Shown in pieces: positions 9,677-20,000 of a stretch of 64,000 bases of DNA. Source of the DNA: Burkholderiales bacterium PBB3 (GTDB lineage: Bacteria; Pseudomonadota; Gammaproteobacteria; Burkholderiales; Burkholderiaceae_C). Both the position numbers and the translations under genes were made by a program. The DNA lies in the NCBI GenBank assembly GCA_002256115.1, contig NKIK01000015.1:34010-98009 (forward strand), given 5' to 3'. The notes beneath the pieces were generated by a model. That model had not been told where the DNA came from. It saw only the letters and a list, made by a program, of their open reading frames with translations, and did not search any database. Each line of letters starts with the position of its first letter. The stretch's first letter is position 1.

Positions 9677-10571
9677 GCGACTTGGCCAGCTCCCACTGGC
9701 GTTGGCGTTCGCGGGCGCTGTCTTTTTGTGCCTGGCTGGTATGGGCGTGGCAGCGCGGGCAGCTCACGCCCGCTTCATACAGCGGCGATTCAGTGGCACC
9801 CTCGGGCAACGGCTGGCGGCAGGCGCGGCACAGCGCATGCGCGCCGGGCACCAGCGCGTGGCCCACTGATACGCGCTCGTCGAACACAAAGCACTCGCCT
9901 TCCCACAGGCTTTGCTCGGGCGGCACGGTTTCCAAGTATTTGAGGATGCCGCCTTCCAGGTGGTAGACCTCGTCATAGCCTAATGTCTTCATCAGCGCGG
10001 TGGATTTCTCACAGCGGATACCACCGGTGCAAAACATGGCGACTTTGGGCTTTTTGTCAGCCGCCTTGCCCAGGCGTTCTGCGTCTTCCACCCACTTCGG
10101 CAGCTCGGAGAAGGAACGGATATGGGGGTTCACCGCATGGGCGAAGCTGCCAATCTCCACCTCGTAGTCATTGCGCGTGTCCACCACCACCACGTCCGGG
10201 TCCGATATGAGGGCATTCCAGTCGGCCGGTTTCACATACGTACCCGCCCCCTTGGTCGGGCTGATGCCCGGCACACCCAGGGTCACGATCTCCTTTTTAA
10301 GGCGTACCTTCATACGGTAAAACGGTGCGCGCTCTGACCAGGATTCCTTGTGTTGCAGGTCGGCGAACAGCGGGTCGCTGCGCAAATAAGCCAGCACTGC
10401 GTGTACGCCATCGGCGGGCCCGGCAATGGTGCTGTTGATGCCTTCGCGGGCCAGCAGAATGAGGCCTTTGACCGCATGTTGCTCGCACAGCGCCAACAAG
10501 GCCGGCTTGCGCTGCGCATAGTCCGGCAGGTCCACAAACTTGTAAAACGCGGCGGTCAGATAGGAGTCCAT
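9627..10571 (-). CDS. trhO: tRNA uridine(34) hydroxylase TrhO (rhodanese family)
   Basis: The 314-residue protein matches the YceA/TrhO family. TrhO performs oxygen-dependent hydroxylation of uridine 34 in certain tRNAs, the first step toward 5-carboxymethoxyuridine or methoxyuridine. An N-terminal ferredoxin-like domain precedes a rhodanese domain with DVVVVDTRNDYEVEIGSF and the catalytic-cysteine loop MFCTGGIRCEKSTALM. The C-terminal region carries two Cys pairs (CRAC and CPRC), likely a zinc site. It is divergent from the multiheme gene cluster. Confidence 0.93.
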   Translation of the reverse strand: MDSYLTAAFYKFVDLPDYAQRKPALLALCEQHAVKGLILLAREGINSTIAGPADGVHAVLAYLRSDPLFADLQHKESWSERAPFYRMKVRLKKEIVTLGVPGISPTKGAGTYVKPADWNALISDPDVVVVDTRNDYEVEIGSFAHAVNPHIRSFSELPKWVEDAERLGKAADKKPKVAMFCTGGIRCEKSTALMKTLGYDEVYHLEGGILKYLETVPPEQSLWEGECFVFDERVSVGHALVPGAHALCRACRQPLPEGATESPLYEAGVSCPRCHAHTSQAQKDSARERQRQWELAKSRAQTHIGAKLPLPETQ

Positions 10572-10591
10572 ATGCAGTGCCAGTGCCCAGA

Positions 10592-10620
10592 TTGAAGAAC
10601 GGTTACAGAATAGTTATAGG
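10592..10620 (+). promoter_or_regulatory. Candidate promoter of the multiheme cluster
   Basis: TTGAAG (10592-10597) and TATAGG (10615-10620) are separated by 17 bases, each matching four of six sigma-70 consensus positions. A direct repeat of TGTAAAC separated by CAC follows, within 10625-10641. This is the only gap above 60 bases before the seven-gene run. Confidence 0.35.
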
Positions 10621-10721
10621 AAATGTAAACCACTGTAAACGCACCCCCTTAGAATGTCCGCTGCCCCAAAGTTCCAAGAAAACTTTCACGAATTGGCGGC
10701 GACTCAATTAAAGGGTGGTTT

Positions 10722-11582
10722 GTGGGTATACGGCACCAGAGTTTTTTGGAGTTCAAGCAGTACCGCTATCTCAAGTTGGCGGTTGCTTTGGTCCTTTTGG
10801 CGGTCGTGGCCTACGTGTGGCATCGCAACACCCGTTTCTTTGCGCCGGGAAATGTGGGCTACGGCGGCACCTGGATGGGTTACACCCTGGGCAGCATTGC
10901 CACCGCCCTGGTGGTGTGGCTGCTGTGGCTGGGGGTGCGCAAACGCCGCTACCGGGCCTCCAGTACATCTCTGCAGGGTTGGGTGTCTGCCCATGTGTAC
11001 CTTGGCATTGCCACTTTGCTGATTGCTGTGTTGCACAGTGGCTTTGAGTTGGGTTTTAACCTGCATTCCTTTACGCTGATCTTGCTGGCTGCCGTGGTGA
11101 TCAGCGGTATTTACGGTGTTTTTGTCTATGTGCGGGTGCCTCCCAACATGACCGACAAAATAGGCGAAGACAGCCTGGAAGGTTTGCTGCTGCAAATCCG
11201 CACCCTTGATGTACAGGCCCGCAAGGCGGCGCTGAGTCTGTCGGATGCGTTCAATAGTTTGCTGGTCAATGCGGCGCAGGACACGCGATTGAGTGGCTCC
11301 ATTTTTGACGGATTGGGCGGCTTGAGGTTGCGTGCATGCCCCACTGATGTAGCTGTCCAGCAGATGCAAGTTCTGTTGCGTCAACTCAAAGCCGAGCATG
11401 TCGTTCTGGGGCGGGAGGTGTTCTCGCTGATGCTGAGCCGCCAGACCGCTGTGCGCGCGGTGCGCCTGGAGCTGCGGTCCATGGCAAGGCTCAAACGCTG
11501 GTTGATGTGGCATGTACCCATGTCAATCGCCTTGGTGGTGGCCTTGGCTGCACACATCGTGTCGGTTTTTATCTACTGGTGA
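10722..11582 (+). CDS. Membrane di-heme cytochrome b-like protein (first gene of multiheme cluster)
   Basis: The 286-residue protein has about five membrane helices (near 19-33, 52-71, 89-108, 114-135 and 264-283) and a soluble stretch of about 120 residues between the last two. His91 and His105 in one helix, and His264 and His278 in the last, have the same 14-residue spacing. That is the pattern expected for two b hemes stacked across the membrane. This resembles cytochrome b561 and ferric reductase transmembrane proteins without matching a named family by eye. It could move electrons from quinol to the periplasmic cytochromes encoded next. The start is GTG after AAAGGGTGG. The next gene begins 8 bases later. 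Confidence 0.7.
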   Translation: MGIRHQSFLEFKQYRYLKLAVALVLLAVVAYVWHRNTRFFAPGNVGYGGTWMGYTLGSIATALVVWLLWLGVRKRRYRASSTSLQGWVSAHVYLGIATLLIAVLHSGFELGFNLHSFTLILLAAVVISGIYGVFVYVRVPPNMTDKIGEDSLEGLLLQIRTLDVQARKAALSLSDAFNSLLVNAAQDTRLSGSIFDGLGGLRLRACPTDVAVQQMQVLLRQLKAEHVVLGREVFSLMLSRQTAVRAVRLELRSMARLKRWLMWHVPMSIALVVALAAHIVSVFIYW

Positions 11583-11589
11583 GTCCCCC

Positions 11590-13392
11590 ATGATTCGCTG
11601 CAAACTCGTCGAAAGCTCGGTAGTCGATACTTCGCAAGGGACCACCGCGAACGTGGGGCGTATCGTTTCCGGGGAGACGCTGTCCATAGGGCGGGCGGCG
11701 TCTTCCAAAATCTATGTGCCAGACCCTTCTATCCGCTTGGACCATGCGTCCATTCACCGAGCCGAGGACGGTTTTTTGTATTTGCACGCCGCAGGGCCCG
11801 TGTCCGTTAACCAGCAAGTTCTGACCGACTGCAGGCTGGCTGTAGGGCAAACCATTGCGATTGGCCCCTATAGTTTTCACCTGGATGCTTTGGAGGACGG
11901 GCCGCAGACATCGGTAGCCAGCCTGACGCTCCTGTACCGATTGGATGAGTCCACTGCGGCGTCCGGGCAGGACATTGTGAGTCAATTGCAAGCGTCCAAC
12001 CGTGCTGGGTTTTTTCAGCGCCGCTGGCTGGCGTGGTCTCTGGCTTGTCTGGTGGCCTTGTTTTGTGCGGCGCTCCCGATCCGGAATGCCTACCAGCTGG
12101 CCGACACCCCGGCGGACCCGCGCTTGGCTGCAGAGACCTCGGCGTCGGGGGGGCTGAATACTTTCTGGAACCCGGGCCGTATATCGTCGGCGCACCAGAA
12201 CTTTGGCAGTGCATGCGTTCAATGCCATGAAAAGCCTTTTCAGCGCGTGGCAGAAGCATCGTGCCAGGCCTGCCACACCTCGGTGGGCAGCCATATCGCA
12301 GACCCGCACCTAGAGCAATCCACCTTCGATGGCCAGCGTTGCGCGAGTTGCCACCGTGATCATCAGGGCCGCGATGGTATGAAAAAGGTGGATGCTTTGG
12401 GTTGTGTGAGTTGCCACAGTGATGTCAAACACTATGCAGCGACGACGACTTTGCCCGATATTGCAGACTTCGCAGACTCTCACCCGGCATTCCGTTTGTC
12501 TATCGTGCAGGCAGATGCACAGGCAGATGTGCAGACAGATACGAAGCGCCGAGGCGGCAAAGTCGAGCGGCTGCTACAAACTGCAAGTCTCAAAAACGCC
12601 ACGGGCTTGAAATTCCCACACGATATTCACATGGCCAAAGCGGGTATCAAGAGCCCGCAGGGCCCCAGCGCAAGCCAGGGGCGGCTGGTGTTGGAGTGCA
12701 GCAGTTGCCACACATTGGATGCTGCCGGCGTGCGCTATGCGCCTGTGAAAATGGAGCAGCATTGCCAGGGCTGCCACCAACTGGCCGTCGATCCCCAAGC
12801 GCCCCAACGACAGGTTCCCCACGCCAAACCTGAGGTGGTTGCTTCGGCCGTGCGCGATATCTACGCTAGCTTGGCGCTGGACCGTTTCCCGTCCGAGCTG
12901 GTGACCGTTAACACGCTTTTGCAGCGGCCCGCAGGCCAAACTGCAGCGGGTATGTCGAGCAGTGCCGCGCGCTGGGTAGATACCCAAACCCAGAGCGCGC
13001 TGGTCTCCATGTTAGAAAAACCCAAGGGCGTTTGCTTGACCTGCCATCAAGTAACGCCAAAACCAGTAACACCCCAACAAAGCGGTGCAACAGCTACCCG
13101 TGCTTGGGATATTGCGCCCCTAGTGTTCACCCAACACTGGTTACCCAAATCCAAGTTCTCCCATGCGCAGCATAAAAATGCAGCGTGCGCAGACTGCCAT
13201 GCGGCCACTGCGTCCAAAGATTCCAGTGACATTCTGATTCCTGATATTGCGACCTGCAAAGGCTGTCATACCGGCTTGCATCCGGACAAGAGCAAGGTGG
13301 TCAGCACCTGCGACAGTTGCCACGGCTTTCACGCTGCGGTGCAACACCCGATTTTCAAGGAAGCTGCGCTGAAGCGCGGACCTGCACCGTGA
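11590..13392 (+). CDS. FHA domain - transmembrane - decaheme c-type cytochrome fusion
   Basis: The 600-residue protein has three parts. Residues 1-100 form a forkhead-associated domain (GETLSIGRAASSKIYVPD, then RLDHASIHR). A single membrane helix spans about 146-165. The rest holds ten CxxCH heme sites: CVQCH, CQACH, CASCH, CVSCH, CSSCH, CQGCH, CLTCH, CADCH, CKGCH and CDSCH. The FHA part should face the cytoplasm, where it may bind a phosphothreonine partner, with the hemes in the periplasm. ATG 11590 lies 8 bases after the cytochrome b gene stop. The stop overlaps the next start (ATGA-type junction at 13390-13394). The fusion is unusual, and the heme part looks like a c3/c7-like chain. Confidence 0.85.
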   Translation: MIRCKLVESSVVDTSQGTTANVGRIVSGETLSIGRAASSKIYVPDPSIRLDHASIHRAEDGFLYLHAAGPVSVNQQVLTDCRLAVGQTIAIGPYSFHLDALEDGPQTSVASLTLLYRLDESTAASGQDIVSQLQASNRAGFFQRRWLAWSLACLVALFCAALPIRNAYQLADTPADPRLAAETSASGGLNTFWNPGRISSAHQNFGSACVQCHEKPFQRVAEASCQACHTSVGSHIADPHLEQSTFDGQRCASCHRDHQGRDGMKKVDALGCVSCHSDVKHYAATTTLPDIADFADSHPAFRLSIVQADAQADVQTDTKRRGGKVERLLQTASLKNATGLKFPHDIHMAKAGIKSPQGPSASQGRLVLECSSCHTLDAAGVRYAPVKMEQHCQGCHQLAVDPQAPQRQVPHAKPEVVASAVRDIYASLALDRFPSELVTVNTLLQRPAGQTAAGMSSSAARWVDTQTQSALVSMLEKPKGVCLTCHQVTPKPVTPQQSGATATRAWDIAPLVFTQHWLPKSKFSHAQHKNAACADCHAATASKDSSDILIPDIATCKGCHTGLHPDKSKVVSTCDSCHGFHAAVQHPIFKEAALKRGPAP

Positions 13393-15311
13393 TGATGACG
13401 CGATCTGTGCCTCGGGGCATTTCGGGCGGCTTTAGCGCCACGGCTTGGCTGCTGCTAGGGCTGTTGGCCACGGTGGGTTTGACAGCCTGCGACGCCGGCG
13501 GAGCGGCCCCAAGCGCCGCGACGGCGGGTGATTGTGGCGGTGCCTGTGATCGCAATGCCCTGAGCGCGGTAGACGTGGAGCGGATTTTGGCGCAAACCGT
13601 GGTGGCTGCGCAGTCACGCGGCCACAAGGCTACGGTGGCTGTCACCGACAGGGTTGGCAATGTGTTGGGCGTATACGCCATGGATGGCGCAGCGCCCCAA
13701 TTCCGCATTGACGGTGGGCGGGCTGTGGTCGGTGGGCTGGAAGGCATTGACATTTTGCCGAGTACGTTTGCAGCGATCAGCAAAGCGATCACCGGGGCCT
13801 ACTTGTCTAGTGCAGGGAATGCTTTCTCCACACGCACAGCGAGTCACATTGTCCAAGAGAACTTCAACCCTCTTGAGCGAAATCAACCGTCCGGTCCCTT
13901 GTTTGGTGTGCAGTTTTCGCAGTTACCTTGCTCCGATATCGTGCTGCGCCAAAGCGATGCACAGCGGGGCCCCAAGCGTTCCCCCTTGGGGCTTGCGGCA
14001 GACCCTGGGGGCTTGCCGCTTTACCGAGATGGTCAAGTGGTGGGCGGAATCGGCGTGATCAGCGATAGTGTCTACGGGCTAGATTTGGATATCTCCAATG
14101 TAGACAACGACGCCGACGAAGGTTTGGCCATTGCCGGTAGTGCAGGTTTTTGGGCACCCGAGGGGGTGCGGGCCAACCGGATTACGGCAGATGGCAGATC
14201 CTTGCGTTACACGGATGCGACGGATGCCAGTGCCACAGCGGGCACCTCCAATGTCAACACCTTGGTGGGCTTGCCGGGGAGCCTGATGGCAGTGCCCCAA
14301 TATTTCTCCGGTGCAATTCGGGCAGGTACTGCGTATGGTGTGGCTGCTTCAGGTATCCGAGCGGATGCCGGTGTATTCGCAGATTTAGGTGGGCACATTT
14401 TGGTAGATGCCGCCAATGCCAACCGGTATCCTGCCATCGCGGGCAGTGATGCCATTTTGGCGGCAGCCGAGGTTCAGCAAATTTTGCGTTCCGCTCTGGG
14501 CGTTGCGAATGCGGCCCGCGCGCAAATCCGTGCACCTGCCGGACAGGCGGCCCAGGTCACTGTATCGGTGGTGGATACGCAGGGCGAAGTCTTGGGTGTG
14601 GTGCGGTCGCCCGACGCACCGATTTTTGGTATTGATGTAGCGCTGCAGAAGGCGCGCAGCGCGGCCTTTATGTCCAATCCTGAGGCGGCAGCAGAGTTAC
14701 AAAATCTGCCGCCAGCCAATTATTTGAAGCCGGTTGCCACATCGGCCATTGCGCCCTATGTGAGCGATCTGCGCAGGCTGCTGTCGAGCCCCACGGCCCT
14801 GGCCGATGGCACCGCCTACAGCACCCGTACACTGGGCAATTTGGCCCGGCCTTTTTTGCCGGACGGCGTGTTGTCGGCCACTCCGGGGCCTTTGTCTAAA
14901 AGCTACCCCCAGTGGAGCCCCTTCAGCACGGGCCTGCAGCTGGATTTGAGTTTGAATGCGATTGTGGCCGCTGCAGGCGGCAGCTTGGCCAGTGGCTGCA
15001 CCGGCTTGCCCCGGTTGAAGAATGGCTTGCAGATATTTCCCGGAGGTATTCCGATTTACCGCACTACTGCGGGGGTGACTCGGTTGGCAGGCGCGATAGG
15101 TGTGTCCGGTGATGGGGTGGACCAGGACGACATGATTGCCTTTTTAGGTCTCAGCCGAGCTGCGTCTATTTTGGATAGCGGCGTTGGTCAGGCTCCAACT
15201 GCTTTGCGGGCAGACCGTATTGTGTTGCCCGGTGGAAATTTGCGTTACGCCCAATGCCCACAGGCTCCGTTCAATGCCAGTAGCGAGCAAAACGTATGCG
15301 CTGGGCTATGA
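13392..15311 (+). CDS. Lipoprotein with two GlcG/HbpS-type heme-binding domains
   Basis: The 639-residue protein has a lipoprotein signal with lipobox LTAC about 35 residues in, followed by a Gly/Ala-rich linker. Two related domains follow. Each begins with a VxxIL helix, continues with a VTDRVGNVLGV or VVDTQGEVLGV strand, and later has a glycine-rich segment ending GGIGVISD or GAIGVSGD. These are hallmarks of the GlcG/HbpS (DUF336) family, some of which bind heme or act as redox-stress sensors. No CxxCH is present. The duplicated and expanded form and its place between a decaheme and an outer-membrane barrel suggest an outer-membrane-anchored partner in electron transfer. Start overlaps the upstream stop by one base, and the end overlaps the next gene. 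Confidence 0.78.
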   Translation: MMTRSVPRGISGGFSATAWLLLGLLATVGLTACDAGGAAPSAATAGDCGGACDRNALSAVDVERILAQTVVAAQSRGHKATVAVTDRVGNVLGVYAMDGAAPQFRIDGGRAVVGGLEGIDILPSTFAAISKAITGAYLSSAGNAFSTRTASHIVQENFNPLERNQPSGPLFGVQFSQLPCSDIVLRQSDAQRGPKRSPLGLAADPGGLPLYRDGQVVGGIGVISDSVYGLDLDISNVDNDADEGLAIAGSAGFWAPEGVRANRITADGRSLRYTDATDASATAGTSNVNTLVGLPGSLMAVPQYFSGAIRAGTAYGVAASGIRADAGVFADLGGHILVDAANANRYPAIAGSDAILAAAEVQQILRSALGVANAARAQIRAPAGQAAQVTVSVVDTQGEVLGVVRSPDAPIFGIDVALQKARSAAFMSNPEAAAELQNLPPANYLKPVATSAIAPYVSDLRRLLSSPTALADGTAYSTRTLGNLARPFLPDGVLSATPGPLSKSYPQWSPFSTGLQLDLSLNAIVAAAGGSLASGCTGLPRLKNGLQIFPGGIPIYRTTAGVTRLAGAIGVSGDGVDQDDMIAFLGLSRAASILDSGVGQAPTALRADRIVLPGGNLRYAQCPQAPFNASSEQNVCAGL

Positions 15312-17083
15312 ACCGCTTGGGTGTGGCGACTGCGATGCTGGCTTGCTGTGGCGTGCAGGCCCAGTCACCCGCGCCCATCAAGCCGGCCGATGGCGCAGAG
15401 GCTGCCATAGAGCTGCGCAGAGCCCAGACGACACCCTTGGAGTACCAGCTTCCGCCGATTGACCCAGCGCAGGTGCCACCTCCCAAAGCATGGGACCCCA
15501 GAGCGAGTATTCCCGTACCGGATCGCTGGCGCATCATGGAATCCTTGGGCGTGAACGATGTCTGGTGGGACCCTTACAACCAGAACACGATCAAGGGGGA
15601 TAAGCCTTGGCAGCGTTTGAAGGATTGGGGACCTGACTGGTTTTTGGCCTTGGGTGTGATCTCGGATTCTTTGGTGGAACTGCGCCGTGTGCCTACGGGT
15701 GTTGGCGTGCAATCCAGTGAGTCACCCGGCAGCAGCAATGTGTTTGGCAGGGACAGCCAAAACACGATTGCGCAAACGCTGATCGTCAGTGCATCCTTGA
15801 TCAAAGGCAACACCACGTTCAAGCCACCGGATTACGAGTTCAAGTTTGCCGGTGCTTTTAACTTGAACCGTACGCGTGTGGATGAGGTGCGCGGTGTCAA
15901 TGTCAATCCGCTGTACGGCACCATTCGCAATGACAATTTCTTTGGCGTGCAGGAGGCGTTCGTTGATGTGCATTTGCGCAACGTGTCTGATGCTTACGAC
16001 TTTGACTCAGTGCGTGTCGGTATTCAACCCTTCAATGCCGACTTTCGTGGGTTCTTGCTGAATGACTCCGTGCTCGGCGTTCGACTCTTTGGCAACCGCG
16101 ATAGCAATGTATGGCAGTACAACTTGGGCTGGTTTCGGCGGTTGGAAAAGGACACCAATTCTGGGCTCAACAACATCAGCCGCGAAGTCCGTGCAGACGA
16201 TAGCTTGGTCGCATCGGTGTACCGACAAGATTGGCCGGTACTCGGCCACACGACCCAGGCCACGGTGGTCTACAACACCAATCGCGAAGGCGATCAGCGC
16301 GATTTCTATGACAACAATGGCTTGAAAGTGCGCCCGGCCGTCATCGGTGATGTACGACCGCACAATTACGACGTTGCATATTTGGGCCTGAATGGTGATG
16401 GTCACTTTGGTAAGTGGAATCTCACCTCATCTGCCTATCTTGCACTGGGACGCTGTAGCTATGACGCCCTGTCGCAAAAGGCGCAATCGATTGAAGCGAC
16501 TTTTTTGGCTGCCGAGTTGTCGCGAGATTTTGATTGGCTGCGTGTGCGCGCCAGTGCGCTCTATGCCAGTGGTGATACGAACCCGCTGGACGACAAAGCT
16601 ACAGGCTTTGACGCCATTCTTGAAAACCCACAATTTGCGGGTGCCGACACCAGCTACTGGATTCGCCAATCGGTGGCGCTGATTGGCGGTGGCGGTGTAG
16701 CCTTGTCTGGGCGCAATGGAGTGCTGGCCAGTTTGCGCTCGTCTAAAGATCAAGGGCAGTCCAATTTTGTCAATCCTGGGCTCAAACTTTTGGGCGTTGG
16801 GGTAGATGCAGATTTGACACCCCAACTGCGGGTTTTGGGCAACCTATCTTGGTTATCGTTTGACGACACCAAGGTGTTGCAGATTCTGCGAAACCAAGCA
16901 CCGATTGCCAAAGAAATCGGTACCGACGTTTCGGTGGCTCTCCAGTACCGCCCTTACATGACGCAAAACGTGGTGTTGAGTGCCTCTGTGGCATGGCTGG
17001 AACCTGGGCGTGGTTATAAAGATTTATATGCCAGCGCTGACCGCCCATACTCCTTACTCGTCAATATGACCTTGACTTTCTGA
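15308..17083 (+). CDS. Outer-membrane beta-barrel protein of the multiheme cluster
   Basis: The 591-residue protein has a signal peptide ending near CGVQAQ and then long runs of alternating polar and hydrophobic residues broken by short turns. It finishes VNMTLTF, with the C-terminal Phe typical of barrels inserted by BamA. No heme motif is present. No family was recognised by name. In known porin-cytochrome conduits a barrel surrounds a multiheme cytochrome, and this gene sits directly before a decaheme gene. ATG 15308 forms an ATGA overlap with the HbpS lipoprotein stop, which favours it over 15296. The next gene starts 1 base after this stop. Confidence 0.75.
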   Translation: MNRLGVATAMLACCGVQAQSPAPIKPADGAEAAIELRRAQTTPLEYQLPPIDPAQVPPPKAWDPRASIPVPDRWRIMESLGVNDVWWDPYNQNTIKGDKPWQRLKDWGPDWFLALGVISDSLVELRRVPTGVGVQSSESPGSSNVFGRDSQNTIAQTLIVSASLIKGNTTFKPPDYEFKFAGAFNLNRTRVDEVRGVNVNPLYGTIRNDNFFGVQEAFVDVHLRNVSDAYDFDSVRVGIQPFNADFRGFLLNDSVLGVRLFGNRDSNVWQYNLGWFRRLEKDTNSGLNNISREVRADDSLVASVYRQDWPVLGHTTQATVVYNTNREGDQRDFYDNNGLKVRPAVIGDVRPHNYDVAYLGLNGDGHFGKWNLTSSAYLALGRCSYDALSQKAQSIEATFLAAELSRDFDWLRVRASALYASGDTNPLDDKATGFDAILENPQFAGADTSYWIRQSVALIGGGGVALSGRNGVLASLRSSKDQGQSNFVNPGLKLLGVGVDADLTPQLRVLGNLSWLSFDDTKVLQILRNQAPIAKEIGTDVSVALQYRPYMTQNVVLSASVAWLEPGRGYKDLYASADRPYSLLVNMTLTF

Positions 17084-17084
17084 C

Positions 17085-20000
17085 ATGAAAACTCGGTTCA
17101 TCAAGTCTTCGGTGTTGTGGTCTTCCGCCTTGCTGGCGCTGGTGTTTCTGGGCTTCGTGCTAGGGTTTTCGCAGGCCCATTCTGAAACCCAAAGCAACGC
17201 TGCTAGTGTGCGTGCACCCATGATGGCTCCGTCGGCACCTAAGACCCAGACCGTCGAGCAAGCGCTGGCAAAATCCCAAGGCTGCGAGAGCTGTCACCAA
17301 TACAGTCCGGGCGCGAATGATCATCGCACTATGCACGCCAACCCTGGCGTTGTTTTGGGTTGCACCGATTGCCACGGCGGCAACGCTAGCATCCGCATTC
17401 CCGATACGTCGAAACAGGGGACTGCGGCCTACGCAGACGTCGTTAAACAGGCCCATGTATTGCCCGGAACCCAGGTGCAGTGGAATGGCCCCTCCAGCGC
17501 CAACCCCAAAGGCAGCTATACCCGCCTGAACCGACAGACCCCGGAGTTCATTCGTTTCATGAACCCCGGCGATATGCGGGTCGCCCGCGAGGCCTGCGGT
17601 GCCTGCCATTTGCCCATCATTCAGGCCAGTGAGCGCAGCCTGATGTCCACCAGCGCCATGTTGTGGGGTGGCGCGGCCTATAACAACGGCATCCTGCCCT
17701 ATAAGCGCTATGTATTGGGTGAGGCCTACACCAGTGACAGCCTGCCGGCGATGCTGAAGAACCCCACTCCGGTAAGCGCTCATATGCGCGATATGGGCAT
17801 CTTGGAGAGTCTGGCACCTTTACCCGCGTGGGAAACGGTGGCTCCTGCGGACGTGTTCCGCGTGTTTGAGCGTGGTGGCAAGATCAATGGCACCCAGTTT
17901 CCTGAAATCGGATTGCCCAATTCAACCGGCATGCTGCAGAAACTGGATGAACCGGGTCGGCCCGACGTCCGCCAGTCCAACCGGGGGCCTGGCACGGGCA
18001 ACCGTATTGCTGTGCCGCTGATCAATGTTACCAAGACCCGGTTGAACGATCCGCATCTGTGGTTTCTGGGGACTGGTGAGCAGCCGGGTGATTACCGCTC
18101 GTCGGGATGCACGGCCTGCCACACGCCTTACGCCAATGACCGCGACCCCCAGCATTCCGGGCCCTATGCCAAGCGTGGCCACGAAGGTAAAACGGCTACG
18201 TCTGATCCGACGATTCCCAAAGACGAGTCCGGCCATCCCATCTCGCACCAGTTCACCCGAGCGATACCGTCTTCGCAGTGCATGGTGTGTCACATGCACC
18301 AGCCGAATATTTTTGTGAATTCCTTTTACGGAACCACGATGTGGGACTACGAAGCCGATGCCCCCTTCATGTGGCCCAAGGAACAGAAGTACCCCAGCGT
18401 CGCAGAGTCTCGCAAAATACTAGACCGTAACCCCGAGGAGGCTGCCACCCGAGGACTGTGGGGAGACCCCGAGTTTTCCAAGCGCGTGTCAGAGCTCAAT
18501 CCACAACTCAAAGACACGCAGTTCGCTGATTACCACGGGCACGGATGGAACTTCCGCGCCATTTTCAAGCGGGACCGCAAGGGCACTTTGGTGGATGCCA
18601 AGAATCAAGCGGTAGCAGACGACGATCCGCAAAAATTCAAGAAAGCCGTGCACCTGAAATCAGTGCATCTGGATGTAGGCATGCACTGTGTGGATTGCCA
18701 CTTCTCGCAGGATATGCATGGCAACGGGCATATTTATGGCGAGGTCGCAGCGGCGATCGAGGTGGACTGCAAGGATTGCCATGGCAGCGCAGGCAAGTAC
18801 CCCACCTTGACCACATCAGGCCCAGCGGCCAAACCGGGTGGCACTGACATGGCACTGCTGCGCACACCGGACGGCCGCAAGCGCTTTGAGTGGCGCGAAG
18901 GCAAGCTGTACCAGCGCTCTGCAGTCGAGCCCGGCCTGGAGTGGGAGATGTCTTTGGTAAAAGACTCAGTAACCCCCGGCAATGCCAAGTACAACGAAAA
19001 GGCGGCGCGTGCCAAATTGATGCATGCGGGGGCCAGTGGGCAAGACGGAAAGTGGGGTGCGGCATCGGCCTCAGAGGCCTACGCCCACAGTGACGACAAA
19101 ATGCAATGCCATTCTTGCCACACCTCCTGGACCACCAGCTGCGCGGGTTGCCATTTGCCCATTCAGGCCAATGCCAAAACCGAGCGCCAGCACTATGAAG
19201 GCGGAGAAACTCGCAATTACGCCAGTTACAACCCCCAGGTGGCACGCGATGACATGTTTCAACTGGGCAAGCAGGGCTCGGTGAAAGGCGGCAAGACCGT
19301 GCCGGTACGTTCAAGCTCGGCGCTGCTTTTGTCCTCTACCAATATCAACCGCGAGAAAATTTACATCCAACAGGCCCCCATTGCCGCCAGCGGGTTTTCT
19401 TCGCAGGCATTCGCGCCGCATTACCCGCACACCGAGCGAAAAACAGAAACCAAGACCTGCTCAGACTGCCACGTCAACCGCGACAACGACAACAACGCCA
19501 TCATGGCCCAGCTGCTGTTGCAGGGCACAAATTTCGTCAACTTTGTCGGCTACAACGCCTGGGTGGGCGAGGCAAATCACGTCGAGGCCGTGCAGGTGAC
19601 CGAATGGGATGAACCCCAAGCAGTGATTGGCAGTTATCTGCACCGTTACGCCTACCCCGATTGGTTTAAAGATCACCAGAGGGCTGAAAGCAAACTTGCC
19701 ACTGCGTTTGATCACAGTACCCAAGGTGCCGCGAACTGCATTCAACAGCGGGGGGAGTACCTTTTTGCCGCAGAAGGGGCCGGTGGTTTGCGGGTCTATG
19801 ACGTGGCCGGTATCGCCAATAAAGGGGTCTCTCAGCGCATCATCACGGCACCTTTTTCGGCACTGGGACACAACACGCATGTGCAGTCGGCCCATGCCAG
19901 CTGCGTGGCCTTACCCACCAACCAGCCCATTGCACCACTGCGCAATACCGGGGAGCTGATGCGCATCACCAACCAAGAGCAAGCTTTTCACCCCATTTAC

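Noticed and set aside
12508..12545. Short tandem repeat in the FHA-decaheme gene (CAGGCAGATG-like units)
   Set aside because: It encodes an in-frame QADAQADVQTD linker. Not a CRISPR or separate repeat element.
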